Positions 8,390 to 17,119 of a DNA stretch of 64,000 nt are shown piece after piece; position 1 is the first letter of the stretch, and the number at the start of each line of letters is the position of its first letter. This DNA is from Sphaerochaeta pleomorpha str. Grapes (GTDB lineage: Bacteria; Spirochaetota; Spirochaetia; Sphaerochaetales; Sphaerochaetaceae), in contig NC_016633.1 in NCBI RefSeq assembly GCF_000236685.1, positions 2,790,001 through 2,854,000 of the forward strand, given 5' to 3'. Both the position numbers and the translations under genes were made by a program. The notes under the pieces were generated by a model. The model did not search any database and was not told the origin of the DNA. It saw nothing but the letters and a program-made list of their open reading frames with translations.

Positions 8390-10627
8390 GTGTCCTTAGA
8401 TGATACGATCAAAAAAGAAGCCAGAACCTGGGTGCCTCTGCTGTTTGTTGCTTTTGGTATCATCCTGACAGTTTTCATTCTCTTGGTGAGTATTTTTCAC
8501 CAGTATTCGACAATTATCACCGAAAACAGCAAAACCAAACAAATGACCATTGCAAAGAATATTGCAGAAGCAATGAGTGGGGAAATAAACCAGACCAAGC
8601 AGGGCCTGTATTTTTTTGTTGAATCGGAAGATTTGAAACATGCACTGCATTCTTTTACCGAAGATAGCATCAAATGGCCGCTTGATCAGCTGGTCCTTTC
8701 CTATAGTGTCTATAATTCTCAGATTATTGGCAATATGCTAATTTCCAATGATTCACTCGAAAACCCTTTTTGGAGCCTGAAACAGAAAGATTATACGTTT
8801 TTGAGCACCGTAAGCAAGGATGATCTTGCCGAGATAGGGTTGTGGTTGAGCGGACCGGACAATCATGACTGCTTTTTGTCTATTACCGTGCATAATGAGC
8901 AAGGCGTTGCGGTTACTGCTATGCTTGACCTGCAGCTCATGTACGAGCGGATGCTTTCCCATGTCAAACTTGGGGAAAAGGGTTACGCCTTGGTGAAGAA
9001 TAGTGATGGAGTCGTTATTATGTATCACCTTCGGGAACAAATCGGGGTTAATGCAGTTACCGAACGCCAGGCTTTATATCCTGATATACAACTGGATTTG
9101 GCCAGTCTCGAGAAAATGATTGACAAACAGAAACAAGGCAAAGAGGGTATTGATGTCTACCAATCCTATTGGTGGAATGAGGAAAATCCGAAAAAGATAA
9201 CAAAGATAGCCGCCTATTGCCCAGTTGTCATAGACAATGGATTCTTGATCGTAAGCGCGGTCCTTGATTATAAGGAAATTACCGACCAGGCAACCGGGGG
9301 CATGATTAAGGTAATTCTCCTTACCTTGTTGATTTGTGTGATTCTGTTCGGGGTTGTTGTTTTGTTGATATCTTCGATTCTGGAGAAGAATGAGATTGAG
9401 AGGCGTAATACCTATTTGAACCAGTTGAACAAGACTTTGCTTACCCTTCATGATAATGAACAGATGATTCTCCATCAGCAAAGACTGCAAAATATCGGCA
9501 CCATGACCAGTGGCATCGCCCATGAGTTCAACAACCTACTTACCCCTATTATGGGCTACTCAACTTTGATGGTTGAGCAGATGGACACAGACAATCCCTA
9601 TTATGATGATGTTCAGGAGATTCTCAAATCCTCGGAGAAAGCCAAGGATATCATCCAACAAATTCTTTCACTCGGTAAGCGAACGACTGAAACTGTCTTT
9701 GAATACAGGAATGTTGCCACCCTTCTCAAAAAGACAGAGAAAATGATAGTGGGGATACTCTCTCCCAATGTCAGCTTCGATTTACGTATTCTTGACGATG
9801 CAAGCGGCTTCTTTTGTAATGAGACCCAGCTAAGTCAGATTATCCTGAACATTGTATTGAATGCAGAGGCGGCAATCGGGGATGGGCAGGGAACCATACA
9901 GGTTGTGTACAGAAAAGTCCGTAAAGCTGAATATAAAGGAACGTTTCTTCAAAATCAGAAGGAAGGGCAGGATGAGCAATTTGGAATGTTTGGCCAAATT
10001 ACCGTCACCGATGATGGAAGTGGAATGGATGAGGAAACCTGCAGTAAGATTTTCGATCCCTTTTTTACGACAAAAAGTGCTACAGGTGGGACAGGCTTGG
10101 GGTTATCAATCGTCCAGAACATTGTAGCTGCCCACAAGGGAACAATTACCGTTACCTCAAAAATTGGTGTCGGGTCGTGTTTTTCGCTTACATTCCCCTT
10201 GGCTGAGGCTCTTTTCTCTGAACCCGGGCAGATGAAAGGGAAGGTGTCGGTTGTCTCCTCGGTGCAAAAACCAGTCAGGATTTTGTTGGTTGACGACAAT
10301 ATTGCAGTGCTGAAAGTCCTGCAAAAGAATTTGGGTGCCGAAGGTTTTATCGTAGTCACCACCCTTGATCCTTTCGAGGCGCTGTCACTTTTAAAAAAGG
10401 ACCGGTATACCATCCTTGTAACGGATGACTACATGCAAGGGATGAATGGTCTGGATCTAGCCTTGAAAGCCAAGCTGAGCAACCCCCAGATGCCGGTCCT
10501 CATCCTCACTGGTTTGCTCCGGAAGGAAATTGTTGAAGCCCAGCAATCGAAGATTATAGCTTCTTATCTGATCAAGCCTGTCTCTCCCTTTGAATTGGTT
10601 GATTCCATCTCAAAGGCTATCGGTTAA
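8390..10627 (+). CDS. Membrane hybrid histidine kinase with extracytoplasmic sensor and C-terminal receiver
   Basis: The 745-residue protein has a first membrane helix (about 14-36), a roughly 265-residue extracytoplasmic domain that resembles a dCACHE sensor (inference from size and topology), a second helix (about 305-331), and HisKA with H378 in GIAHEFNNLLTPIMGY. It then has an HATPase (N box ILNIVLNAEAAI, G1 DDGSGM, F box IFDPFFTTK, G2 GGTGLGLSIV) and a receiver (about 628-745; D635-D636, likely phosphoacceptor D679, K in LIKPVSPFE). The GTG start at 8390 is chosen because AGGAG lies 6 bases upstream; the frame extends to a TTG at 8333. It sits between the response regulator and tctC, so it may sense citrate or another tricarboxylate. 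Confidence 0.9.
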   Translation: MSLDDTIKKEARTWVPLLFVAFGIILTVFILLVSIFHQYSTIITENSKTKQMTIAKNIAEAMSGEINQTKQGLYFFVESEDLKHALHSFTEDSIKWPLDQLVLSYSVYNSQIIGNMLISNDSLENPFWSLKQKDYTFLSTVSKDDLAEIGLWLSGPDNHDCFLSITVHNEQGVAVTAMLDLQLMYERMLSHVKLGEKGYALVKNSDGVVIMYHLREQIGVNAVTERQALYPDIQLDLASLEKMIDKQKQGKEGIDVYQSYWWNEENPKKITKIAAYCPVVIDNGFLIVSAVLDYKEITDQATGGMIKVILLTLLICVILFGVVVLLISSILEKNEIERRNTYLNQLNKTLLTLHDNEQMILHQQRLQNIGTMTSGIAHEFNNLLTPIMGYSTLMVEQMDTDNPYYDDVQEILKSSEKAKDIIQQILSLGKRTTETVFEYRNVATLLKKTEKMIVGILSPNVSFDLRILDDASGFFCNETQLSQIILNIVLNAEAAIGDGQGTIQVVYRKVRKAEYKGTFLQNQKEGQDEQFGMFGQITVTDDGSGMDEETCSKIFDPFFTTKSATGGTGLGLSIVQNIVAAHKGTITVTSKIGVGSCFSLTFPLAEALFSEPGQMKGKVSVVSSVQKPVRILLVDDNIAVLKVLQKNLGAEGFIVVTTLDPFEALSLLKKDRYTILVTDDYMQGMNGLDLALKAKLSNPQMPVLILTGLLRKEIVEAQQSKIIASYLIKPVSPFELVDSISKAIG

Positions 10628-10737
10628 AACCTTAATAAAAATTAAGAATTGATTAATTTTATAGTAAGAATTGCCTCCTATACTAAGATATAGGCGTTGA
10701 CATGTGCCTCGCCAAAGTATTTTTTAGGAGGCCTATT
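10628..10737 (+). promoter_or_regulatory. tctC upstream region with inverted and direct repeats
   Basis: This 110-base gap is A/T-rich and repetitive. There is a hairpin CTTAAT-AAAA-ATTAAG (10631-10646), a second ATTAA 11 bases after the first (10641 and 10652, one helical turn, as OmpR-type regulators prefer), and an inverted repeat CCTATA-CTAAGA-TATAGG (10677-10694) that includes a possible -10 box TATACT (10679-10684). No good -35 box is seen. I suggest this is where the nearby response regulator acts; binding is not shown. Confidence 0.4.
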
Positions 10738-11742
10738 TTGAAAAAAGGATCTATTATTCTGCTTTGCCTACTAATGGCAGTGCCCTTTGCCCTGTTCGCA
10801 AACGGTACCAGTGAATCGGCAACATCCGATAAACAAGTTGTCTACCCAAAGGGTAATTTTGATTTTGTAGCCCCGGCAGGAGCTGGTGGCGGCTGGGATT
10901 TGACCATCAGGACCGTTGCCAAGGTTCTTGGTGATACAAAATTGGTCTCAGTACCGATGCCTGTACGCAATGCTCCCGGTGCCGGTGGTGCAGTCCATCT
11001 TGGAACCTTGCAGACCAAGAAAGGCGATGACAAGACTATCACGGTATATTCCCCTCCAATCATTTTCTTCAATCTGAATGGAACCTCAAAGTATGGTTTT
11101 CGCAATGCCACTCCCTTGGCTCGCCTGATTGCAGACTATGCTGCCTTCGTCGTTAAGGCTGACTCCCCCTATAAGTCCATCATGGATGTCATGGATGCCT
11201 TGAAGAAAGACCCCAAGTCGGTAAAGATCGGCGGTACTTCAGCAGCCGGTTCCATGGACCATATCCAGTTCTTGATTATGGCACGCGCAGCAGGAGTGAA
11301 GAACCTCAACATGATCGACTACATCGCGTTTGATAGCGATGGGGCAACCCAGGTTCTTGGCGGACATATAGATTTGTTCTCCACAAGCCTCGCTGACGTC
11401 ATGGGATTGGTAAACAGTGGGGACCTTCGTGTCCTTGCCCAGACAGCAGACAAGAGAATCGGCACTGGAAAGGCAGCCGAGATTCCAACCTGTATCGAAG
11501 AAGGAATCAATGAGACCTTCCAGAACTGGAGAGGTTTGTTCGGAAGCCCTGATATGCCCGAGTATGCCGTGACCTATTGGAGAGATACTCTTTCCAAATT
11601 GGCAAAGACTCCTGAATGGGCAGCCGCACTTACCAAATACGGTTGGGACAATGTGTACCTCGACAGCCCTGATTTCGTGAAGTTCCTGGAAAAGACTGAG
11701 AGTGACTATCAAGTAATCCTGAAAGAAATTGGAATGATCTAA
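10738..11742 (+). CDS. tctC: Tripartite tricarboxylate transporter, solute-binding protein
   Basis: A 334-residue secreted binding protein of the TctC (Bug) family. A TTG at 10738 is taken as start because TAGGAGG lies six bases before it and the product then begins with a normal signal peptide (MKKGSIILLCLLMAVPFALFANG, likely cut after ALFA). Family features are the VAPAGAGGGWDLTIRT loop (about 40-55), PGAGGAVHLGTLQ and the KIGGTSAAGSMDH loop. It leads tctC-tctB-tctA and binds the substrate in the periplasm for the TctAB membrane part. The citrate lyase genes directly downstream make citrate the likely ligand. A hairpin after the stop probably allows excess binding protein over the membrane genes. 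Confidence 0.92.
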   Translation: MKKGSIILLCLLMAVPFALFANGTSESATSDKQVVYPKGNFDFVAPAGAGGGWDLTIRTVAKVLGDTKLVSVPMPVRNAPGAGGAVHLGTLQTKKGDDKTITVYSPPIIFFNLNGTSKYGFRNATPLARLIADYAAFVVKADSPYKSIMDVMDALKKDPKSVKIGGTSAAGSMDHIQFLIMARAAGVKNLNMIDYIAFDSDGATQVLGGHIDLFSTSLADVMGLVNSGDLRVLAQTADKRIGTGKAAEIPTCIEEGINETFQNWRGLFGSPDMPEYAVTYWRDTLSKLAKTPEWAAALTKYGWDNVYLDSPDFVKFLEKTESDYQVILKEIGMI

Positions 11743-11757
11743 AAACTGTCTTTTATC

Positions 11758-11782
11758 GCTCTGGCCTACATTAGGCCAGGGC
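11758..11782 (+). terminator. Intercistronic hairpin between tctC and tctB
   Basis: An 11-base-pair stem (11758-11768 with 11772-11782, one G-T pair, CTGGCCTA core) and a three-base loop, with no T run directly after. It lies 16 bases after the tctC stop. The form suits partial termination or 3'-end protection of the binding-protein message more than full termination. Confidence 0.65.
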
Positions 11783-11804
11783 GTATTTTGCTTCGGAGGA
11801 ACCG

Positions 11805-12275
11805 ATGAATGTTTCAATGATTATGTCAATTGTCGTAACGATGATTGGCTTTGTGTATACCCTATCTACCTTTTTGCTACCGAATGCAAAGATAGGCCTC
11901 AAATATGAACCGAAGATATTCCCCGCAATACTGGGAATCAGCCTGCTCGTCATGGGGACCTTGCTGATCATCCAGGAAATTAGGGAGAATGCGAAAACCA
12001 CAGAAAAGAAACCAACTGTTACCTTTCTTGGACAAGAGCAGAAAAACATCCTGTTGACCGTGGCAAACGGTTTTCTCTATGCGTTGCTCTTCGAGCGGAT
12101 TGGCTATGTATTTTCCACCATCCTTTTTTTGAACATCCAGTTGTATGTATTTAGGGGGAGAAAACCTTGGAAGAGTTCCCTGGTTATCTCTGTAATTTTC
12201 TCTGTTGTGGCTTTCGTCCTCTTTTTTGTATTGATGGGCGTATATCTGCCAAAGTCTCCCTTAGGGTTTGTATAA
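11805..12275 (+). CDS. tctB: Tripartite tricarboxylate transporter, small membrane subunit
   Basis: A 156-residue membrane protein with about four hydrophobic segments (roughly residues 3-24, 40-57, 82-110 and 126-147), the usual size and topology of TctB. The sequence is poorly conserved in this family, so the call leans on position between tctC and tctA and on topology. CGGAGGA lies a few bases upstream of the ATG. It forms the small integral-membrane partner of TctA in a secondary, ion-driven, binding-protein-dependent carrier. Confidence 0.85.
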   Translation: MNVSMIMSIVVTMIGFVYTLSTFLLPNAKIGLKYEPKIFPAILGISLLVMGTLLIIQEIRENAKTTEKKPTVTFLGQEQKNILLTVANGFLYALLFERIGYVFSTILFLNIQLYVFRGRKPWKSSLVISVIFSVVAFVLFFVLMGVYLPKSPLGFV

Positions 12276-12286
12276 GGAAATAGAAT

Positions 12287-13789
12287 ATGAATAGTTTTCA
12301 ATTATTACTACAAGGCTTTGGCGTAGCCTCTCAACCGTTCTACATCCTTTGCGTAACCATAGGGGGTGTCCTTGGTACCATTGTTGGGATGCTTCCAGGC
12401 CTTGGACCTGCGACTGGGGTAGCCATACTTTTACCCCTGACTTTCTCCATGGGACCCGTGGCAGCGTTGATCATGATGTGCGGGGTCTATTACGGTGCGA
12501 TGTATGGAGGGTCTAGGGCCTCTATCCTCATCAACACCCCTGGAGACGGGGCCGCCATTGCGGCAACCTTTGATGGCTATCCTATGAGTCTGCAGGGAAG
12601 AGCGGAAGCTGCTTTGGCAATCTCCGCAATTGCATCCTTCATCGGTGGTACGATTTCGACTATCCTTATAGCTTTCATGGCTCTCCCTGTCTCCCGGTTT
12701 GCCTTGCAGTTCGGGTCAGCTGAATATTTTCTTCTCTATGTATTTGCCTTGAGTGCAACTGCATCGATGTCAGACGGTAAAAAACTCAAAGGGTTTATAT
12801 CCATGGTAATCGGACTGATGGTTTCAACTGTTGGGATCGACCCTCAGTCGGGAGTCAACCGATTCAGTTTTGGGCTTCTTGAGTTGCAGGGTGGTATCGA
12901 TTTCCTCATTGTCATTATTGCAGTCTTTGCCTTCGGGGAGGTGCTCAAGAGTTTCAAGAATATCTCCGACGGAAAGAAAAAAATGCAGACGAAATTCGGA
13001 AAAATCTGGATTACGAAAGACGACTGGAAACGTTCCGTCTGGCCTATTCTCCGTAGTTCCCCCTTGGGATTCTTCGTCGGTGTTCTCCCTGGTGCGGGTG
13101 CTACCATCGCTTCTTTGATGGCCTATAGCAATGAAAAACGCTTTTCAAAACACCCGGAAGAATTTGGACATGGAGCTATCGAAGGGGTAGCTGCCCCTGA
13201 GTCGGCAAATAACTCGGCTTCCGTCGGCGCCTTGATCCCCATGCTTGCCCTTGGTGTACCAGGTTCTGGGACTACCGCTGTTATGATGGGTGCCATGCTT
13301 ATGTTAGGGCTTCAGCCCGGCCCAGCCCTGTTCCAGCAGCAGAGCCATATCGTCTGGGCGATTATCGCCAGCATGTTCATTGGAAACATCATTCTGGCTG
13401 TAATAAACATACCCTTGGCTGGTTTGCTGGTCCGTGTCCTTGCCGTTCCCCCACGGGTTCTGTATCCGATTGTTCTTGGTTTGACCTTTGTAGGTACCTA
13501 TGCGATTGCCTCGTCCACAGCAAGTTTTTATATGTTGCTTGTGTTCGGAATCTTTGGCTACTTGATGGCGAAAGCAGATTTCCCTACCAGCCCCTTTGTC
13601 CTGGCAGTAATTGTAGGGACAAATATGGAGCAGTACTTCAGACGTGCTTACAAAATTGCAGATGGAAGTTTTAAGATTTTTGTCAGCACACCTATTTGTA
13701 TCATTCTTCTTGTTCTCATAGTAGGTTCCTTCCTTCTGCCTCTTTTCCAATCGTATAGGAAGGCGAGGAAGTTGAAATCCCAACACTAG
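12287..13789 (+). CDS. tctA: Tripartite tricarboxylate transporter, large membrane subunit
   Basis: A 500-residue polytopic membrane protein with the TctA hallmarks: [17 protein letters not shown] (about 35-51) and, in the second half, [16 protein letters not shown] (about 264-279), an internal repeat typical of the family. [15 protein letters not shown] and [17 protein letters not shown] also match. About ten to twelve hydrophobic segments are visible. It starts 11 bases after tctB with AAGGAA upstream. It is the transport channel of the TctABC carrier, and with the downstream cit genes it supports citrate uptake for fermentation. Confidence 0.95.
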   Translation: MNSFQLLLQGFGVASQPFYILCVTIGGVLGTIVGMLPGLGPATGVAILLPLTFSMGPVAALIMMCGVYYGAMYGGSRASILINTPGDGAAIAATFDGYPMSLQGRAEAALAISAIASFIGGTISTILIAFMALPVSRFALQFGSAEYFLLYVFALSATASMSDGKKLKGFISMVIGLMVSTVGIDPQSGVNRFSFGLLELQGGIDFLIVIIAVFAFGEVLKSFKNISDGKKKMQTKFGKIWITKDDWKRSVWPILRSSPLGFFVGVLPGAGATIASLMAYSNEKRFSKHPEEFGHGAIEGVAAPESANNSASVGALIPMLALGVPGSGTTAVMMGAMLMLGLQPGPALFQQQSHIVWAIIASMFIGNIILAVINIPLAGLLVRVLAVPPRVLYPIVLGLTFVGTYAIASSTASFYMLLVFGIFGYLMAKADFPTSPFVLAVIVGTNMEQYFRRAYKIADGSFKIFVSTPICIILLVLIVGSFLLPLFQSYRKARKLKSQH

Positions 13790-13800
13790 ACATTGTGGGA

Positions 13801-13818
13801 GCCTGCAGATTTGCAGGC
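13801..13818 (+). terminator. Hairpin between tctA and citD
   Basis: A perfect 7-base-pair stem (GCCTGCA 13801-13807, TGCAGGC 13812-13818) with a GATT loop, followed by AATCTTT. It lies 11 bases after the tctA stop. The weak T tract suggests partial read-through into citDEFXG. Confidence 0.5.
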
Positions 13819-13857
13819 AATCTTTACGCATAGTATTTGTTTTGAGGAGTTGTTGTA

Positions 13858-14148
13858 ATGAAAGTAGTTAGCACTGGCTTAGCCGGAACTATGGAATCGA
13901 GCGATATCATGGTTACCGTGTGCAAGGGGTCGAATGAGGGGATTACCATTCATTTGACGAGCTCGGTTTCTAAACAGTTTGGCAAGCAGATAAAAAATGT
14001 GATTCGTGAATGTGTTATGAAACTCGGAGTCACTGATGCCGATATAACAGCCGTTGACCAAGGGGCCCTTGACTGCGTCATCAAAGCCAGGGTCGAAACA
14101 GCTCTGTATCGTTCCTGTGAAAGTACTGATTACCGGTGGGAGGTCTGA
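13858..14148 (+). CDS. citD: Citrate lyase acyl-carrier protein (gamma subunit)
   Basis: A 96-residue CitD. It carries the phosphoribosyl-dephospho-CoA prosthetic group on a serine; the site is S14 in AGTMESSDIMV, matching GTLES-D in enterobacterial CitD. SSVSKQFGKQIKNVI and DQGALDCVIKARVETAL are also conserved. GAGGAGTTGTTGTA lies before the ATG. It is the first gene of citD-citE-citF-citX-citG, whose products split citrate to acetate and oxaloacetate in the cytoplasm. Confidence 0.95.
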   Translation: MKVVSTGLAGTMESSDIMVTVCKGSNEGITIHLTSSVSKQFGKQIKNVIRECVMKLGVTDADITAVDQGALDCVIKARVETALYRSCESTDYRWEV

Positions 14149-14150
14149 CT

Positions 14151-15032
14151 ATGGAAGACAAGCTCAGACGTACGATGATGTTTGTTCCCGGGAACAATCC
14201 CGGAATGATAAAAGATGCCTACATATATAACTGTGACAGTATTATGTTCGACCTTGAAGACAGTGTTTCCTATGCAGAGAAAGATGCAGCCCGGAGCCTG
14301 GTATTCCATGCGTTGACTACTATCGATTACGGGGACAAAGAACTTGTGGTAAGAGTCAACGCACTCAATACTTTCATCGGTATCGCGGACCTGGAAGCAA
14401 TGGTCAGGGCAAAAGTCGATGTAATCAGGCTGCCAAAGACAGAAACCGCCGAGGATATCGTGTTCTGCGAGCAACAAGTCGAACGAATCGAGAAAAGCAT
14501 TGGGATGCAAATCGGTACGACAAAGTTAATGGCAGCGATCGAGAGTGCAGAAGGAGTGTTGAACGCTCCTCTTATCGCCAAGGCAAGCAAGCGCCTTATT
14601 GGAATTGCCTTAGGTGCTGAAGACTATGTTACGGATTTGAAGACAAACCGTTCTCCCGAAGGAACCGAATTGCTGTTTGCCCGGTGCATGATATTGCAGG
14701 CTGCAAGGGCAGCGGGCATCTGTGCCCTCGATACCGTTTATTCGGATGTAAATAACGAAGAAGGCTTGATTGCAGAGGTGAAGCATATCAAGCAACTCGG
14801 TTTCGATGGTAAATCGGTAATCAATCCACGGCAGATTCAACCGGTTATCGATGTGTTCACTCCTACCGAGAAGGAAATTCAGAAAGCCTTGGCTGTAATG
14901 GAAGCCATTGAGGAAGCGAATAGGCGTGGTTCAGGGGTAATTGCACTCAACGGCAAGATGATCGACCGACCTATCGTACTGCGGGCAGAACGGGTGATCA
15001 ACCTGGCAAAAGCTGCAAAGATTCTTAAATAG
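14151..15032 (+). CDS. citE: Citrate lyase beta subunit (citryl-ACP lyase)
   Basis: A 293-residue CitE, the HpcH/HpaI-type TIM barrel that cleaves citryl-ACP to acetyl-ACP and oxaloacetate. It has the N-terminal RRTMMFVPGNNPGM, the metal-site strand IMFDLEDSVSY (about 30-40), RVNALNT, a Glu metal ligand in AAIESAEGVLNA and LGAEDYVTDLKTNRS. The ATG at 14151 is chosen over an in-frame start at 14136 because it gives the family N-terminus and GGGAGG lies about 9 bases upstream. It begins two bases after the citD stop. Confidence 0.95.
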   Translation: MEDKLRRTMMFVPGNNPGMIKDAYIYNCDSIMFDLEDSVSYAEKDAARSLVFHALTTIDYGDKELVVRVNALNTFIGIADLEAMVRAKVDVIRLPKTETAEDIVFCEQQVERIEKSIGMQIGTTKLMAAIESAEGVLNAPLIAKASKRLIGIALGAEDYVTDLKTNRSPEGTELLFARCMILQAARAAGICALDTVYSDVNNEEGLIAEVKHIKQLGFDGKSVINPRQIQPVIDVFTPTEKEIQKALAVMEAIEEANRRGSGVIALNGKMIDRPIVLRAERVINLAKAAKILK

Positions 15033-15042
15033 GAGAGAGCAG

Positions 15043-16593
15043 ATGCAGAAAATCGACATGACTGCAATACAACATATCAAAGATCTGAAAGACGTGCAGG
15101 TACCGTTTACCCTTGACCATGCACACAAGGAACTCAAGACCTGCCATGAGAGGGAGCTGAGTGAAAACAAGATTGTCCCTTCGCTTGAGGAAGCGATAAG
15201 GCAAGCAGGTTTGCAAGACGGGATGACCATCTCATTCCACCACCATTTTCGTAATGGCGACTATGTGGTCAACATGGTGATGGATACTATTGCAAAGATG
15301 GGCTTCAAGGATTTGGTCCTGGCTCCTAGTTCGTTGATCGATATCCATAAGCCATTGATTGAACATATCAGAAATGGGGTCATCCGTAGAATTGAAACAA
15401 GTGGTATCCGAGGTGATCTTGCTGAGGCGATTTCCCGGGGTCTGATGGATATCCCTGTTGTCTTCCGTTCCCACGGAGGACGGGCTGCAGTTATAGAGTC
15501 AGGGCAACTTCCCATCGACATAGCTTTCCTCGGGGCGCCCTCCTGTGACCCGTTTGGAAATGCAAATGGTTATTCCAGGGATAATGACAAAGGTGTTATC
15601 TGTGGGTCGATGGGGTATGCGAAACTTGACGCCCAGTATGCTAAAAAGGTTATCATCCTAACCGACAATATTGTTCCCTTTCCCAATGTTCCCTTTGGAA
15701 TACCGGAATCAGATGTCGATTTTGTCGTAGAGGTCGATGCCATCGGGGATCCGAATGGAATAATGGGGGGCTCAACTCGTTTTACCACAAACCCGAAGGA
15801 GCTGATGATAGCCCAGAAAGTTTCGGAGGTTATCGAGGCCACTGACTTCTTCCGCAATGGGTTTTCAATTCAGATGGGATCCGGTGGAGCAAGCCTGGCT
15901 ACAGTTCGCTTCTTGAAAGACAAAATGATCCAGCACAACATTAAAGCCAGCTTTGCCCTTGGTGGTATAACCGGCCAGATTGTCCAACTTCATGAAGAAG
16001 GGTTGATCAAGAAAATTCTGGACGTACAGTCTTTTGACCTCGTTGCGGCCAGATCCCTGAAAGATAACCGGTTTCACCAGCAGATTTCTGCTTCCTATTA
16101 TGCAAGCCCCCACAATACGGGCTCTGCAGTGAACCAGCTGGATTTCGTTATTCTCTCTGCACTTGAGGTCGATACTAAATTCAACATCAATGTACTTACC
16201 GGTAGTGATGGGGTTATCCGTGGAGCAATCGGCGGACATTGTGATACGGCCGCAGGAGCGTCTGTTTCCATCATCACCTGTCCTCTGACCCGAGGAAGGA
16301 TTGCCACCATCGTAGACAAGGTCAATACCGTAGTCACGCCAGGGAAGACAATCGATATTGTCGTCACTGACCAAGGCGTGGCGGTCAATCCCCTCCGTAA
16401 TGACTTGATTACGATGCTCACGAATGCTGGTATTGACCTGTGCACTATCGAACAGCTCCGGGAAAAGGCCGCTAGGATTGTCGGGGATTCGACTCCCATT
16501 ACCTATACAGACAAGGTTGTCGGGGTGGTTACCTACCGCGATGGTTCGGTTATCGACTTGATTTATCAAGTGAAGGACGAGGAAGAGGTATAA
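15043..16593 (+). CDS. citF: Citrate lyase alpha subunit (citrate:acetyl-ACP transferase)
   Basis: A 516-residue CitF, normal length. This subunit exchanges acetyl for citryl on the CitD prosthetic group. Recognisable family stretches are ISFHHHFRNGDYVVNMVMD (about 65-83), FRSHGGRAAVIESG, APSCDPFGNANGYS, the glycine-rich QMGSGGASLATVRFL (about 277-291) and GGHCDTAAGASVSI. AGGAGAGAGCAG stands directly before the ATG. It follows citE by ten bases in the same operon. Confidence 0.96.
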   Translation: MQKIDMTAIQHIKDLKDVQVPFTLDHAHKELKTCHERELSENKIVPSLEEAIRQAGLQDGMTISFHHHFRNGDYVVNMVMDTIAKMGFKDLVLAPSSLIDIHKPLIEHIRNGVIRRIETSGIRGDLAEAISRGLMDIPVVFRSHGGRAAVIESGQLPIDIAFLGAPSCDPFGNANGYSRDNDKGVICGSMGYAKLDAQYAKKVIILTDNIVPFPNVPFGIPESDVDFVVEVDAIGDPNGIMGGSTRFTTNPKELMIAQKVSEVIEATDFFRNGFSIQMGSGGASLATVRFLKDKMIQHNIKASFALGGITGQIVQLHEEGLIKKILDVQSFDLVAARSLKDNRFHQQISASYYASPHNTGSAVNQLDFVILSALEVDTKFNINVLTGSDGVIRGAIGGHCDTAAGASVSIITCPLTRGRIATIVDKVNTVVTPGKTIDIVVTDQGVAVNPLRNDLITMLTNAGIDLCTIEQLREKAARIVGDSTPITYTDKVVGVVTYRDGSVIDLIYQVKDEEEV

Positions 16594-16597
16594 TTCT

Positions 16598-17119
16598 ATG
16601 GCTACGCTTGAGGAAATTCTCAAAGAAAGGGATTGCCGCTCAGCTTTGCAGGCATCCCTTATCGAAAAATACGGATACCCTCTGGTTGTCTGTACTATGA
16701 ATATCCCAGGACCGGATAAAAACAACGCCAGGATTCAAGCTGGTTTCGACAAGAGTATGGAAGCTTTTTCAATAAAGAATGAAGCGAACCTGGAAAAAGT
16801 GCTTGAACGTCGTTTAGAAACTGGTCCTGAGGCTTATTTCATCGTAACGGGAGGGACGAACCTGCTTTCCCTCAAGCGTAGACTTGCTTTTTTCGAACAA
16901 ACCTATCCGATAGGTCGTTTGCTAGACCTGGATGTAAAGAGACTCGACGGTTCCCCGGTTTCCCGCAAGGATATCAACCTGGGGAGTAGAAAATGCCTTT
17001 TATGCCACAGGCCGGCCAAAGAATGTGCAAGGAGCCAACGACATAGCATCGAGGAACTCTCAGCTTATATGAATGAGGTCTTGGATAGGTTCTTGTGTAA
17101 AAACCACCCATGGAAGTAG
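16598..17119 (+). CDS. citX: Apo-citrate lyase phosphoribosyl-dephospho-CoA transferase
   Basis: A 173-residue CitX, which attaches the prosthetic-group precursor to Ser14 of CitD. Typical features are the N-terminal EEILKERDCRSALQ, the glycine pair in FIVTGGTNLLSLKRR, PIGRLLDLDVKRLDG and the cysteine-containing KCLLCHRPAKECARSQRHS near the end. It starts four bases after citF and its last 10 bases overlap citG. CitX and CitG are separate here, not fused as in some bacteria. Confidence 0.92.
   Translation: MATLEEILKERDCRSALQASLIEKYGYPLVVCTMNIPGPDKNNARIQAGFDKSMEAFSIKNEANLEKVLERRLETGPEAYFIVTGGTNLLSLKRRLAFFEQTYPIGRLLDLDVKRLDGSPVSRKDINLGSRKCLLCHRPAKECARSQRHSIEELSAYMNEVLDRFLCKNHPWK

Noticed and set aside
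15865-16725. A 286-codon minus-strand open frame
   Set aside because: Antisense to citF and the start of citX, which carry clear family motifs; no recognisable domain in the opposite frame.
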